Below, piece after piece: positions 35,017-44,251 of a stretch of 64,000 bases of DNA; the stretch's first letter is position 1; each line of letters begins with the position of its first letter. The stretch is from a virus. A program made the position numbers and the translations under genes. The notes below the pieces were generated by a model that ran no database searches, had not been told where the DNA came from, and saw only the letters and a list, made by a program, of their open reading frames with translations. Where the stretch lies: the IMG/VR virus record IMGVR_UViG_3300028043_000001, positions 1-64,000 of that record, one strand, 5' to 3'.

Positions 35017-36374
35017 GCAGAATTCACATTGAAAATATTTTTTGCCGTTTTGAGGGAACCCCACCGGAAGAGCTGTTAAAGCTTCTATCTTATGTAGACA
35101 AGCAACGCTCATTTCAGAATTACCACTTTACTGGTACTTACGCCCCAGCTGTCAAAACTCTGTTCTCGCGCAGAAGTAACTCCTTCCCCACCGGCCTTCT
35201 ACCTCTCGTACAAGACAAGTTTCCTGAGTGGGAGTACATTGACAAACGCGAGCAGGAAGAAATCGAATGGCTCCCTTATCCTGAGGAGTTATCTTACAAA
35301 AGTGGTCATCAGCTCGAAGCCGTACGTATTATGCAAGAAAAGAGAAGGGGTACGATTGATGGTGTCACTGCGATGGGGAAAACCTTCATTGAAGCTGGCT
35401 TCGCCGCAATTTTTCCTGCTAACACGCTTATCCTTTGTCATCGACGCGAGATCTTCAATACAATTGTCGATCGATGTCAAACCCTTTGTGGAGACGACAA
35501 CGTGGGAATTATCGCGAGTGGCAAGACTAAAATCGCTCGTGTGGTGGTGGGGATGGTTGGAAGTGTGGCATCTCGAATTCGCCAACTAACCAAGTACCTG
35601 AATAGCGTGGAAGCTATTCTTGTTGATGAAGCTCACCATATTAGTATGGGGTCACAATATGCGAAAATCTTGGCAAAATGTGGACGTGCAAGTTTTCGTT
35701 TTGGTCTTACCGGAACACCATACCGCGAGTCTGGCGATACTATTGCGATATTTGCTTTTACTGGGCCGGTTATCTACTCCTACCAGTATGAGGTCGCTCT
35801 TGCAGATGACGTTGTGGTGCCCATTGAAGTCTACGTAAGCCCAGTCAACTCTATAATCCGAGACATGCCATTACTAGAAAACTTTAGGCATGTTTATGAG
35901 AGTGGCATTGTTAGGAATGGGCAACGAAACGACATGATAGTCAAAATCGCACGGAGGCTTTACGAAAAAGGTGAAAACGTGCTTATCCTTGTGTGGCGTA
36001 AAGTCCATGGCAGAATCATTAGTAAAATGCTCGAAGACGTCCCTCATTGTTATCTTCATGGGGATTCAAGAGATAGGGATATCGAGCGATCCCGCTTTGA
36101 GAACGGCGATAATTCTGTTCTTATCGCTTCCTCTATTTATGACGAAGGTACTGATATCACCAACGTCAGGAATATCATTGTAGCTTCGGCATTCAAGTCC
36201 TTACGCATTACTGCACAGCGCGTCGGCAGAGGCATGCGTCCGCATGAGGGGAAGGCAGTGTGCCGGGTTTTTGATTTCATGGACTTATCCCATGATACTT
36301 TACTCAAGCATTCAAGAAAACGTTTAGGTTACTATAAGAAAATGAAATTTACTATTAAGGAGCTTGTGATTTAG
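35013..36374 (+). CDS. UvsW-like SF2 DNA/RNA helicase (453 aa)
   Basis: Motifs: Q-like GHQLEAV (98-104), Walker A TAMGKT (119-124), DEAH at 205-208, TGTPYR near 235, a second RecA domain with HGDSRD and ITAQRVGRGMRP (motif VI, near 405). T4 UvsW unwinds branched DNA and R-loops for recombination-dependent replication. Length is close to phage helicases of this class. The N-terminal 95 residues are an accessory domain. It overlaps the excisionase-like gene. Confidence 0.88.
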   Translation: MSRIHIENIFCRFEGTPPEELLKLLSYVDKQRSFQNYHFTGTYAPAVKTLFSRRSNSFPTGLLPLVQDKFPEWEYIDKREQEEIEWLPYPEELSYKSGHQLEAVRIMQEKRRGTIDGVTAMGKTFIEAGFAAIFPANTLILCHRREIFNTIVDRCQTLCGDDNVGIIASGKTKIARVVVGMVGSVASRIRQLTKYLNSVEAILVDEAHHISMGSQYAKILAKCGRASFRFGLTGTPYRESGDTIAIFAFTGPVIYSYQYEVALADDVVVPIEVYVSPVNSIIRDMPLLENFRHVYESGIVRNGQRNDMIVKIARRLYEKGENVLILVWRKVHGRIISKMLEDVPHCYLHGDSRDRDIERSRFENGDNSVLIASSIYDEGTDITNVRNIIVASAFKSLRITAQRVGRGMRPHEGKAVCRVFDFMDLSHDTLLKHSRKRLGYYKKMKFTIKELVI

Positions 36375-36455
36375 TAGTTGTCAAGTCCCTAAACCTTTAA
36401 AAAACACATACAACTGTGATTGTAATTCAAATAATCTGTCAACTTTAGAGGTAAT

Positions 36456-37445
36456 ATGAGCAGAGAAGACATTATAAAACGGTTTGGCAAGATACTTGCA
36501 GAGCATGGCCCTCTGCTTTCCACTGAATACGATAGGCTAGACATTCCCGACAAACCTTCGAGGAGGCTTTTGTTCGCTCATTGTGGGTCGTGGCAAAATG
36601 CGGTTAAGGAAGCAACACAGACTTGCAACTTAAAACTTGAGCCCCGAGAAGTTGAGTCCTCCCCCCATCCCGAAGTCTTGCGGCTGATGCAGCAAGTTGA
36701 GGATCTCAAGAAATCCTTACAAACATCGAAGTTACACTTGCATGGCACCGAGTTTAAGTTTGGGGTTATTTCTGATACTCATATCGGCAGCTTGTTTTGT
36801 GATTATGGTTTGCTCGATGTCGCTTATGAGACTTTCGCTGCTAGGGATGTTAAAATTGTACTCCATGCTGGAGATCTTTTGGATGGTCAAAAAGTTTATA
36901 AGGGGCACGACTTTGAAGTTGAGACCTCTGGAGCCGACAGCCAAATCAATTTGTGTGTGGACAGATATCCTCGTCATGATGGGATAACTACCTATTTTAT
37001 CAATGGTAACCACGACCGCTCTTTTTGGAAAAGATCAGGGATCGACGTGGGTCCCAAAATTACTACGAAGCGTCCCGACATTGTTTATCTGGGTTATCAG
37101 GAAGAAGATATCACCCTTGGGGACGAGCCTCAGAATGTCGTGGTTAGGTTGTTTCACCCGGAGGGCTCAGGGTCGGCTTATGCACTGTCCTACTTAGCCC
37201 AACGTTATGTCTCAGAACTATCCAACGTTAACAAACCTCACCTTCTCATTCATGGCCACACCCACAAGTTCAATTACATGTATTACCAGAATGTTTTCAT
37301 TTTACAAGCTGGTGCTTTGCAGAAACAGACACCCTTTATGAGAGGCAGAAAACTAGCCAGCCATCAAGGTTTTTCAATCGTCGATCTCGTCGTGACGAAA
37401 AAGGGTGTTGCAAGCATGAAGGTCGAATTTTTTCCGTGTTATTAA
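36456..37445 (+). CDS. Calcineurin-like phosphoesterase with N-terminal DNA-binding-like domain (329 aa)
   Basis: Metal motifs are complete: GVISDTHIGS (Asp107, His109), LHAGDLLDG, INGNHDRSF (about 184-187) and LIHGHTHK (about 262-268). Residues 1-60 include FAHCGSWQNAVKEAT, like the homing-endonuclease-associated repeat, suggesting DNA contact. Phage proteins of this class cut nucleic acids or nucleotides; the substrate is unknown. GTCAACTTTAGAGGTAAT precedes it. Confidence 0.82.
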   Translation: MSREDIIKRFGKILAEHGPLLSTEYDRLDIPDKPSRRLLFAHCGSWQNAVKEATQTCNLKLEPREVESSPHPEVLRLMQQVEDLKKSLQTSKLHLHGTEFKFGVISDTHIGSLFCDYGLLDVAYETFAARDVKIVLHAGDLLDGQKVYKGHDFEVETSGADSQINLCVDRYPRHDGITTYFINGNHDRSFWKRSGIDVGPKITTKRPDIVYLGYQEEDITLGDEPQNVVVRLFHPEGSGSAYALSYLAQRYVSELSNVNKPHLLIHGHTHKFNYMYYQNVFILQAGALQKQTPFMRGRKLASHQGFSIVDLVVTKKGVASMKVEFFPCY

Positions 37446-37521
37446 GAGGTTAGCCAAAACTCTTCTTCACATAGAGCAGCTTGCCCAAACGGGACAAATT
37501 GGATTGTGGGGAGGGAGTTTG

Positions 37522-37965
37522 TTGGAGTACATAGTTCGTGACTGCAGCAACTGCGGGGGGTGGTGTTGTCGTTGCCTTGTTACGGCTGGGGAGTATCAGC
37601 CTTTTTGGAATTCTGTAACCCCACAGCAGGTTTCATTTTATAATCCGTGGCTACCAAGTAGCGTCGATCTCGAGAAGCATCAGTGGGCGACATGCCGTTT
37701 ATTGACAAGCCGGGGGATTTGCATTGATTACGCTGATCGTCCCAACTATTGCCGAAGTTTTCCTAATTTTGAATTGTTCTTGGAGGAGTATTTGAGTGGC
37801 CTTGCATTCTTTTACTGTCCATGGTGCTACTATCGGGCCGTAATTTTGGAGATGCAAGGTATTCCTTTTTTATTTTGTGAAACTGGTGATGAATGTCTCG
37901 AGCGTTACCTGCAAGACTTCAAAGATGACCCGACGTTAGCACAACAGTTTTTAGGCCCGTTTTAG
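37522..37965 (+). CDS. YkgJ-family Cys-cluster protein, copy 2 (about 148 aa)
   Basis: TTG start just after GGGGAGGGAG; TTG 37504 is a longer option. DCSNCGGWCCRCLVT, CRLLTSRGICIDYADRPNYC and CPWCYYRA show the YkgJ cluster, and CETGDECLERYL resembles the tail of the 18441 protein (GQECIERY). The shared tail implies duplication within this genome. Confidence 0.7.
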   Translation: MEYIVRDCSNCGGWCCRCLVTAGEYQPFWNSVTPQQVSFYNPWLPSSVDLEKHQWATCRLLTSRGICIDYADRPNYCRSFPNFELFLEEYLSGLAFFYCPWCYYRAVILEMQGIPFLFCETGDECLERYLQDFKDDPTLAQQFLGPF

Positions 37966-37978
37966 TTTTGAGGCTGAA

Positions 37979-38365
37979 TTGAAAGTTGAGTTTGTCTCTT
38001 TAGCTGAACTCGATGAATTTATTGGCTGGGATAATTCTGCCAACGCCCCCGAATTTGTTTTCTTAGTTGAGTATCAACATGCTTGGAAGGAGTTCTTCAA
38101 TGCTTATATGTGCCCCATCCAAGTTAAACCACAATCCTTTGAGAGTTCAAAAAATTTTTGTCAGCGAGTTGGCCTTCCTTTTAGGTGGTTTTTAAGGTGG
38201 AGTATTCAAATTCTTGAACACTTCCCCCGACCTTGGGAGCTCAACCTCCATTGGCTACAAGCAGAAGTTGAGCAGATTTGGCTCGACGCCCAAAACGTAA
38301 AAGTTCTTAAAGGGGTTGACCCATCATGGCAACTGCCGAAGATACTCAAAGCTCATCACTTTTAA
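37979..38365 (+). CDS. Hypothetical protein (128 aa)
   Basis: TTG start. Soluble, aromatic-rich (ELNLHWLQAEVEQIWLDAQN) and overlapping the DnaB-like gene by 40 bases. Its position before the helicase suggests a helicase-loading or small replication factor, but no motif supports that. Confidence 0.55.
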   Translation: MKVEFVSLAELDEFIGWDNSANAPEFVFLVEYQHAWKEFFNAYMCPIQVKPQSFESSKNFCQRVGLPFRWFLRWSIQILEHFPRPWELNLHWLQAEVEQIWLDAQNVKVLKGVDPSWQLPKILKAHHF

Positions 38366-39606
38366 TTTCAGACGCCCTAATTGTGAGTGCGTCGATTCAC
38401 CCTTCGCTTGCGGCACAAATTTTGCCCAAGTTTAGTGCCGCGTGGGTAAACACGCCCGAGCTTCGTCTTGTTTTTCAAAACGCTCAAGCATTCTTCACGA
38501 AGTTTCGTACACCTCCAACCCCTGAGAGTCTTTTAGAGTTTATCCGTTTAGAAGGAAAAGTTTCGGAGATTCAAATTGAAAAACTTGAAACTTTTATTCG
38601 AAATCTGCCCACGATTACCCAACCTGACTTCTTTGCTTATCAACTGGAGAAGGTTCTACAAAGTAAGGTTTTGCAAAAGGTAATTCGTGATGCCGCAGTT
38701 CTTCACCAACAAGGACAGTACGATGACATTTTTCGTTTGTTTCAAAGGGCACGAACTGACGTATCCCTTCGGCACGAAAATGCAGGATCTTTTTGGGATG
38801 ACTGGGAGCTCCGTGATATTTCTCTGCTCGGAGAACCCAACCCAACAGGTTTTCCCTCTCTGGACTCACTACTCAAGGGTGGTATTTTTCCCAAAGAAAT
38901 GATGTTGGTAATAGGAGCGAAGTCAGCTGGCAAGTCCTGGTTTGCCTCCTGGGTCGCAAAGTCTGCCTTGTTTTTCAATAAATTTTACGTAGTGGTAACT
39001 ATGGAGATGTCACGTACCGATCTCCTGAAGCGTATTGATTGTGCAATTACAAACTTTGATTTCGATTTATACCATGAGAGACGCGACGCGATTCGTGACA
39101 TTATTATGTCCAAGAGAGAAGAACTGCAGGGTAATGTTTACATCGTTGAGTATCCTTCTGGGTTTCCTACCGTGTCAATCATCGAAAATGAAGTGTTGGA
39201 TATTGAGCAAAGGGTGGGACGCAAAGTCGACTGCGTGCTAATCGATTATCTTGACCTCATGAGAGGTACAGTAGTAGGGGATGGTGAAGAAGCCCGCCGA
39301 TTCGGACTTATTGCGGCTGCTGTAGAGATTCGTGGCATGTGTAGTCGAAATCAATGTAGCGCAATTGTGCTTAAACAGTCCAATGCTTTAGGGAAGAAGA
39401 GGCCATTTATAGAGGCGGAAAATTCCGCTGAAGCGTATGGCGCTGCGTGGGCCCCCGATTTTATCGTTTCAATAAATGAAGTTATCAACCGCCCTGATTT
39501 AAGGCGTTTGTATGTGGCAGATTCGAGACGCACAATGAAAAAGGTAGCCATTCCCTACCACGTCGACTTTAGTAGGGCTCAGTGGACCGAGCATGGAGGT
39601 TTCTAA
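38326..39606 (+). CDS. dnaB: DnaB-like replicative helicase (426 aa)
   Basis: The RecA core holds Walker A GAKSAGKSW (197-205), Walker B VDCVLIDYLDLM (about 301-312), and GMCSRNQCSAIVLKQSNALG including the sensor Gln. The N-terminal 150 residues correspond to the DnaB helical N-domain but are shorter. It lies one gene before the primase, as in many phage replication modules. Unwinds DNA at the fork as a hexamer. Confidence 0.88.
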   Translation: MATAEDTQSSSLLISDALIVSASIHPSLAAQILPKFSAAWVNTPELRLVFQNAQAFFTKFRTPPTPESLLEFIRLEGKVSEIQIEKLETFIRNLPTITQPDFFAYQLEKVLQSKVLQKVIRDAAVLHQQGQYDDIFRLFQRARTDVSLRHENAGSFWDDWELRDISLLGEPNPTGFPSLDSLLKGGIFPKEMMLVIGAKSAGKSWFASWVAKSALFFNKFYVVVTMEMSRTDLLKRIDCAITNFDFDLYHERRDAIRDIIMSKREELQGNVYIVEYPSGFPTVSIIENEVLDIEQRVGRKVDCVLIDYLDLMRGTVVGDGEEARRFGLIAAAVEIRGMCSRNQCSAIVLKQSNALGKKRPFIEAENSAEAYGAAWAPDFIVSINEVINRPDLRRLYVADSRRTMKKVAIPYHVDFSRAQWTEHGGF

Positions 39607-39685
39607 AAAAGCAATGGCAACCATTAAAATTTGTGACTGTTGTGATTAAAGAGCGGATCGTGTAGCAAAAAAAAAAAGAGAAAAA

Positions 39686-40522
39686 ATGAAGTACCCTTAC
39701 TTAACCACTGGCTCCGAAGAGCTTCGTTTTTGTTGTCCAAAGTGTGGTGATACTAAATATCACCTTTACTACAATCCCCACAAAGCGGAAGGAGGGGGCC
39801 TTTATCATTGTTTTCGCTGCAATTACTCTGGTAGGGGATTTCCTCTTGAACTTTCATCCCTGTCTTTGCCCCCAATTCCGCAAACCTATCAGGAGAAGAA
39901 AAAGCAACGAGCCTTTTCGTGGCACCCTATTTCCGCACACCCCCAAAGTGTTATGGAGGCTGTTGCACTTGATTACTTACAAAATACTCGACATTTATCA
40001 ATTGAAACTATTCAAGACTACCAACTCAGTTGGAGTCCTGAATTACCTCTTACAATAGTTTTTCCAATCATAATGAATGGTGAACCTCAAGCACTACAGG
40101 TTAGACACTTAACCAAGTCTTTTGCAAAGTACGTTTTCCACCCCGCGAAACCTGGTGACGATCTCAAGAAGAAGGTTTTGCTGTATAATTTCGACAAGGT
40201 AAAAGAAGGAGTGAGTACTCTTTATGTAGTTGAAGGTATTTTTGACGTCCTATGTTCCGATTCTAGTTGCACAGTTTGTACATTTGGCAAGAGGGTATCA
40301 CTTGAACAAGCCGAGCTACTTCGTTCGATCCCTAAAAAGAAGTTAGTTTTGGCATATGACACCGATGTCAAATTAAAGGAGCTTCGCCTTTCGGTGGAAA
40401 GGCTTGAAGCGTTCGAGCCGGTTTATATCAAGAAACTCCCTAGAGGTCAAGACCCCGCAGACCTCGGCCCAGAATTTATAGGACAACCCGAGTTCGAGTT
40501 CTTCGAATTTATCTCAAGCTGA
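39686..40522 (+). CDS. DNA primase with zinc ribbon and Toprim domain (278 aa)
   Basis: RFCCPKCGDTKYHLYY and HCFRCNYSGRG form the CHC2-type zinc ribbon (C17, C20, C42, C45). Toprim motifs are LYVVEGIFDVL (Glu) and VLAYDTDV (D-x-D). It is small, close to phage primases without a helicase domain. A run of A precedes the start GAGAAAAAATG. With DnaB it would prime lagging-strand synthesis. Confidence 0.85.
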   Translation: MKYPYLTTGSEELRFCCPKCGDTKYHLYYNPHKAEGGGLYHCFRCNYSGRGFPLELSSLSLPPIPQTYQEKKKQRAFSWHPISAHPQSVMEAVALDYLQNTRHLSIETIQDYQLSWSPELPLTIVFPIIMNGEPQALQVRHLTKSFAKYVFHPAKPGDDLKKKVLLYNFDKVKEGVSTLYVVEGIFDVLCSDSSCTVCTFGKRVSLEQAELLRSIPKKKLVLAYDTDVKLKELRLSVERLEAFEPVYIKKLPRGQDPADLGPEFIGQPEFEFFEFISS

Positions 40523-40535
40523 AAGGAGTTGTACC

Positions 40536-41255
40536 ATGCTCACAAAAATTGCTTTAGAAACTCCCCTTTCTTGTCCTGACTTGGGGTTTAGGTATGGTGA
40601 CTATTTGTTCGTTTTGGGTCATCTTTGGTCAAACCCAGTCTACCGAGAAGCTGTGCTTTATTGGCAGCGGACTGGAAAGCCAGTTTACCTTGATAACTCA
40701 GCGTTTGAGCTTTCGACCTCAATCTCAAACACCGATTATTTCCAAGTCATTGGGGAGCTACGCCCAGACATAATTGTCGTTCCCGACGCAGTGGGTCAGT
40801 TTAAGGAGACTGTGAGGTTAGCCCGCTCCTTTTTTACTGAAATTTCAGGATCTGCTTTTATGCGGCACCGTTTTATGATAGTCCCCCAAGGCAAAGATAA
40901 CCGAGAAAGGATGAAGTGCTATCACGCATTAAAAGGAATGGGGTTTCCTTTTCACATGATTGGGTTACCTAGACATGCTTACCCTTACAGGGTGGAGCTT
41001 CTCTACAATCTAATGAAGTTTACTAATAAGTCCAACATGCTTTTCCACTTCCTGGGAGTTCCCGACCCTAAGGAGCTGAATGGTATTTCTCCACTGTTGC
41101 ATTCTTTAGATACGTCGTGGGTGGCAAAAGATGCGATTGGTAAAGGGGGCTTTGATTCCCTTAACTTTGAGGCTGATGAGGTTGAGGAGAGTGCTTTCTT
41201 GTCGTCGCTAGAGAAGCTGGTTAATGCCTTGCAAGAAGGAGATGAAGGTGAGTGA
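40536..41255 (+). CDS. dpdA: DpdA-like 7-deazaguanine DNA transglycosylase (TGT superfamily, 239 aa)
   Basis: AAAGGAGTTGTACC precedes ATG. The TIM-barrel pattern is YLDNSAFELSTSI, LRPDIIVVPDAVG (candidate catalytic Asp), FMIVPQGKDNRERM, FHMIGLPR and FHFLGVPDP, fitting the short phage DpdA group related to tRNA-guanine transglycosylase. Such enzymes exchange guanine for a 7-deazaguanine base in DNA. FolE2, QueD and QueE are encoded in the same window, supporting the call. The substrate base (preQ0 or a carboxyl form) cannot be read from sequence. Confidence 0.78.
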   Translation: MLTKIALETPLSCPDLGFRYGDYLFVLGHLWSNPVYREAVLYWQRTGKPVYLDNSAFELSTSISNTDYFQVIGELRPDIIVVPDAVGQFKETVRLARSFFTEISGSAFMRHRFMIVPQGKDNRERMKCYHALKGMGFPFHMIGLPRHAYPYRVELLYNLMKFTNKSNMLFHFLGVPDPKELNGISPLLHSLDTSWVAKDAIGKGGFDSLNFEADEVEESAFLSSLEKLVNALQEGDEGE

Positions 41256-43653
41256 CGCTGATACTTTAATCGCGAAGCTTTTAACTCATTGTGCTCCTAA
41301 CTCTATCGTACCCGCCCAGATTCCCACTTCAGAGTTTTCGGGAATTGCTTTCGTAGGGATAGCTCCTGCCAGCCAAGAAATCTTGGAGGGCAAGCCTTTT
41401 GTCGGACCTTCAGGGAAGGTTTTTGATGCTTGTCTAAACGCGGTTGGCATTGACCGCTCAAGATGTTGGGTAGGAAATTTATGTCCCGTACGCCTCTCCC
41501 AAGATAGAGGCCTCTCGCGCTACGAGGTGCAGGTTTTACGAGAGCCCCTAATTGCAGCTCTGAAGAAACTGCAACCGCGCCTAATTGTAACTTTAGGTGC
41601 AGAACCAACACGCGCGTTCTTCATTGAGAGAGACGTGGAAATAATGCTTCTGCGTTCACACATTTTTGAGTCAGAAGATCTTCCTGGTACCTCTATCATG
41701 CCCACAATCCATCCTGCCTACGCCCTGCGCCAAAATCTTGCTTTGGGGGCTTACTTACTAAACGACTTTCTAATTGCAAAGAAGTTTTTAGAGGGTGTAC
41801 CTCGATACAAACCTTGGACTTACGAAGAAATTACCACTATTGCCCAGCTTCAAGAAGTCTTCTGGACCTTTAAAGATCAACTTACAGCCCTCGATTCTGA
41901 AGCCACTAGCGTTAACCCGTTTAAGGCCTCTCCTTTTATGGTGAGTTTTGCCTTCGAGAGTGATCCCAATCATAGTTATGTTATTCATACACCTCACGAA
42001 AATTACGTCCCGCAACTAGGTGCTCCGGAGCTTCTTGATGGTAGGAGTAGTGCAACGCCAATTGAAAAAGTGTTGCCCATCTTAAAGGCACACAATCCCC
42101 GTACAGTAGTCCAGAACATGCTCTACGACTTTGTCCTCCTTTCTAGGTTTGGTTATTCTCCTAACGTTTACGCAGATTCTATGTACGCTTTTTCCTTACT
42201 CGATGAAAACTGCCCTAGAGGCCTCGAGACTTTAGGTAGTTTTTTTGGGGGAATTGCTCCATACTCTATTGATTATAACTCCTGTGACTTAACGATGTGG
42301 AAGCCCTACGCAGCCTGCGATGCCGTAAATGCTTTGAGAGTGTGGCAGTCTTTCGAGCCCCGTTTTATAGAGCCTCATATGAAGTGGCTGTTGTGGGACT
42401 ACATGCTTCCCCTACTCCACGAGTTAGCCCGAATGGCAATTCGAGGTTTGCATATTGACACAACGAAGCTTGCAGAGGTGGGCGCGAAGGTACAAGACGA
42501 TATACGAAAAAAGGTTTCAATGATGCACATGATTGCGGGGTATGAGTTTAATCACCGCTCAGGCGATCAGTTAACACCTGTCTTTGAAAAACTACGTATT
42601 CCCATCCTTGGCAAATCGCGGAAAACAAAGAAACCCTCTTTTCGTAAGGAGTTACTTGAGAGACTTAAAGACCGTTACCCTTTTGTGGAGCTGTTACTAG
42701 AAACCAAGAAGATGGAAAAAATGTATTCGTCTTACATTAAAAATGTCCACCAGTTTCTTGATGATGAGAACTGTGTACACCCCAACTTTGATATCAAGAA
42801 AACAGGACGCCTATCTGCTTCAGAACCCGCAGTACAAACATTGCCGAGAAATTCGGTTATTTTGGAACTATACAGCGCTCGACCCGGCCACGTATTTATA
42901 AAATGTGACTACAGTGCCGCCGAGTTACGTTGGCTAGGCTTTTTGGCGGGTGAGGAAAGGTGGCTTAATCCAGCGGCTGATCTTCATGTTTCTAATGCTT
43001 CCTTCTTTTATCAAGTAGAGCCTGGACAGGTTACTCCAACAATGCGCACGGAGGTTAAGTTTTTGGGGTTTGGTAAGGTCTATGGTTCTAGCGTGGAGAC
43101 TCTTGCGAAGCAGCTGAACTGCAGCATCGCACAAGCCCAGCAACTCGAGGACAAGTTTTTCAAAACCTTCCCCAAAATTAAGGCGTATATGGAGCGGTGC
43201 AAAAAGATCGCTCTAACAGAAGGATGTTTAACCAATTACTTTGGGCTCAGCCGCCGATTCTCATATGACATTATTTTTGGAGGACCTAGTGATGAGGAGA
43301 GGATCGTTAGAGAAGCCTATAATTTTGGACCCCAATCGACTGTTGCGATGTGGACAAACCTTACTCTGGTCAAAATTCAGCAATGGTTTCGCCACCACTT
43401 ACCCGGTTCCCACATAGTTTTACAGATTCACGATGCCATAGTTGCCGAAGTGCCCGTAGAGGAGATCTATGTTGCAATGAAGGCCATGTGGACTATAATG
43501 AGGCGCACAATCGATGTCAAGTCGAAGTTCTTTTTGCCCGTCGATGTTTCTATCGGACCTAACCTTCTACGTCAAGTCAAAGTCATTCCGTTTTATGAGG
43601 AGGATTTCGATGTCGCCTACTCCCAAACTTCTAAAAGTGCTAGAGCAGTTTAA
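41242..43653 (+). CDS. polA: Uracil-DNA glycosylase / DNA polymerase A fusion (803 aa)
   Basis: Residues 1-175 are a family-4-like UDG (VGIAPASQEILEGKPFVG; IMPTIHPAYALR). Residues 190-390 are a 3'-5' exonuclease with LDSEATS, QNMLYDF and YAACDA intact. Residues 395-803 are a PolA polymerase: motif A CDYSAAELRW, motif B MRTEVKFLGFGKVYG, motif C IHDAIVAEV (Ala where Glu is usual). The UDG domain is known on polymerases of SPO1-like phages. ATG 41242 with AAGAAGGAG is preferred to 41224. Main replicative polymerase. Confidence 0.9.
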   Translation: MKVSDADTLIAKLLTHCAPNSIVPAQIPTSEFSGIAFVGIAPASQEILEGKPFVGPSGKVFDACLNAVGIDRSRCWVGNLCPVRLSQDRGLSRYEVQVLREPLIAALKKLQPRLIVTLGAEPTRAFFIERDVEIMLLRSHIFESEDLPGTSIMPTIHPAYALRQNLALGAYLLNDFLIAKKFLEGVPRYKPWTYEEITTIAQLQEVFWTFKDQLTALDSEATSVNPFKASPFMVSFAFESDPNHSYVIHTPHENYVPQLGAPELLDGRSSATPIEKVLPILKAHNPRTVVQNMLYDFVLLSRFGYSPNVYADSMYAFSLLDENCPRGLETLGSFFGGIAPYSIDYNSCDLTMWKPYAACDAVNALRVWQSFEPRFIEPHMKWLLWDYMLPLLHELARMAIRGLHIDTTKLAEVGAKVQDDIRKKVSMMHMIAGYEFNHRSGDQLTPVFEKLRIPILGKSRKTKKPSFRKELLERLKDRYPFVELLLETKKMEKMYSSYIKNVHQFLDDENCVHPNFDIKKTGRLSASEPAVQTLPRNSVILELYSARPGHVFIKCDYSAAELRWLGFLAGEERWLNPAADLHVSNASFFYQVEPGQVTPTMRTEVKFLGFGKVYGSSVETLAKQLNCSIAQAQQLEDKFFKTFPKIKAYMERCKKIALTEGCLTNYFGLSRRFSYDIIFGGPSDEERIVREAYNFGPQSTVAMWTNLTLVKIQQWFRHHLPGSHIVLQIHDAIVAEVPVEEIYVAMKAMWTIMRRTIDVKSKFFLPVDVSIGPNLLRQVKVIPFYEEDFDVAYSQTSKSARAV

Positions 43654-43685
43654 ACCTTGGTGACTCGAACAAATTGAGAGGAAAT

Positions 43686-43958
43686 ATGATAAACCTTCTA
43701 CTAGTCGTGGTACTCCTTCTCAATGGCTGTTCTGGGGTTTGGAGACTAAACGAGAAGCCTATTGTTCTTGAAGATGGCTCCTCAATTACTGTAGTTCGTG
43801 CAACTGCAAAGCAAGTCTTAGGGTTGGGAGGATCTTTAACTGCACTGTATTTATTCCAACACAAGGATGGAGATAGTAAGTTAATCCGAGCCGATTCAAG
43901 CTCTGCGGCTAGTGCTTTAGAAAATCTCAAACTCGTGGCGGGTAAGGCGGCCCCTTAA
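43686..43958 (+). CDS. Small lipoprotein (90 aa)
   Basis: ATG 43686 with GAGAGGAAAT. MINLLLVVVLLLNGCSGVWR is a lipoprotein signal with NGC lipobox (Cys15). The remaining 70 residues are soluble, ending in Ser/Ala. It could be an outer-membrane lipoprotein of the infected cell or an o-spanin; partner i-spanin not found nearby. Confidence 0.7.
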   Translation: MINLLLVVVLLLNGCSGVWRLNEKPIVLEDGSSITVVRATAKQVLGLGGSLTALYLFQHKDGDSKLIRADSSSAASALENLKLVAGKAAP

Positions 43959-43961
43959 AAA

Positions 43962-44240
43962 ATGGCTTGGTTGCGTTTCGGAGAGTGTTGTAGGTGTGGG
44001 CGCTGTTGTTACCTGAAAAATCTTCTTGATTCTCCAGTTCACCAAAAAACTAGTTGCAATGTTAAATCAGATGATGTAAAATGTAAGCATCTACGATTTG
44101 AGAAGGGGCTCGCGATTTGTGAACTTTTTGACTCAACAGAAAGGCCCCTCGCATGTGGCCTTCACCCTAGCAGCCCCGACTCGTTAACCCCTAATTGCGG
44201 GTATTTCTTTATGTGGATTAATCGTTTCGACGATTCCTAA
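43962..44240 (+). CDS. YkgJ-family Cys-cluster protein, copy 3 (92 aa)
   Basis: FGECCRCGRCCYLKNLL, KTSCNVKSDDVKCKHL, AICELFDSTERPLACGLHP show the complete cluster (C-x2-C-x2-CC ... C-x-L ... RP-x-x-C-x-x-HP). It is a compact form compared with 18441 and 37522. Likely binds zinc or iron-sulfur. It lies directly before queD. Confidence 0.75.
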   Translation: MAWLRFGECCRCGRCCYLKNLLDSPVHQKTSCNVKSDDVKCKHLRFEKGLAICELFDSTERPLACGLHPSSPDSLTPNCGYFFMWINRFDDS

Positions 44241-44251
44241 AGGAGACTAAA

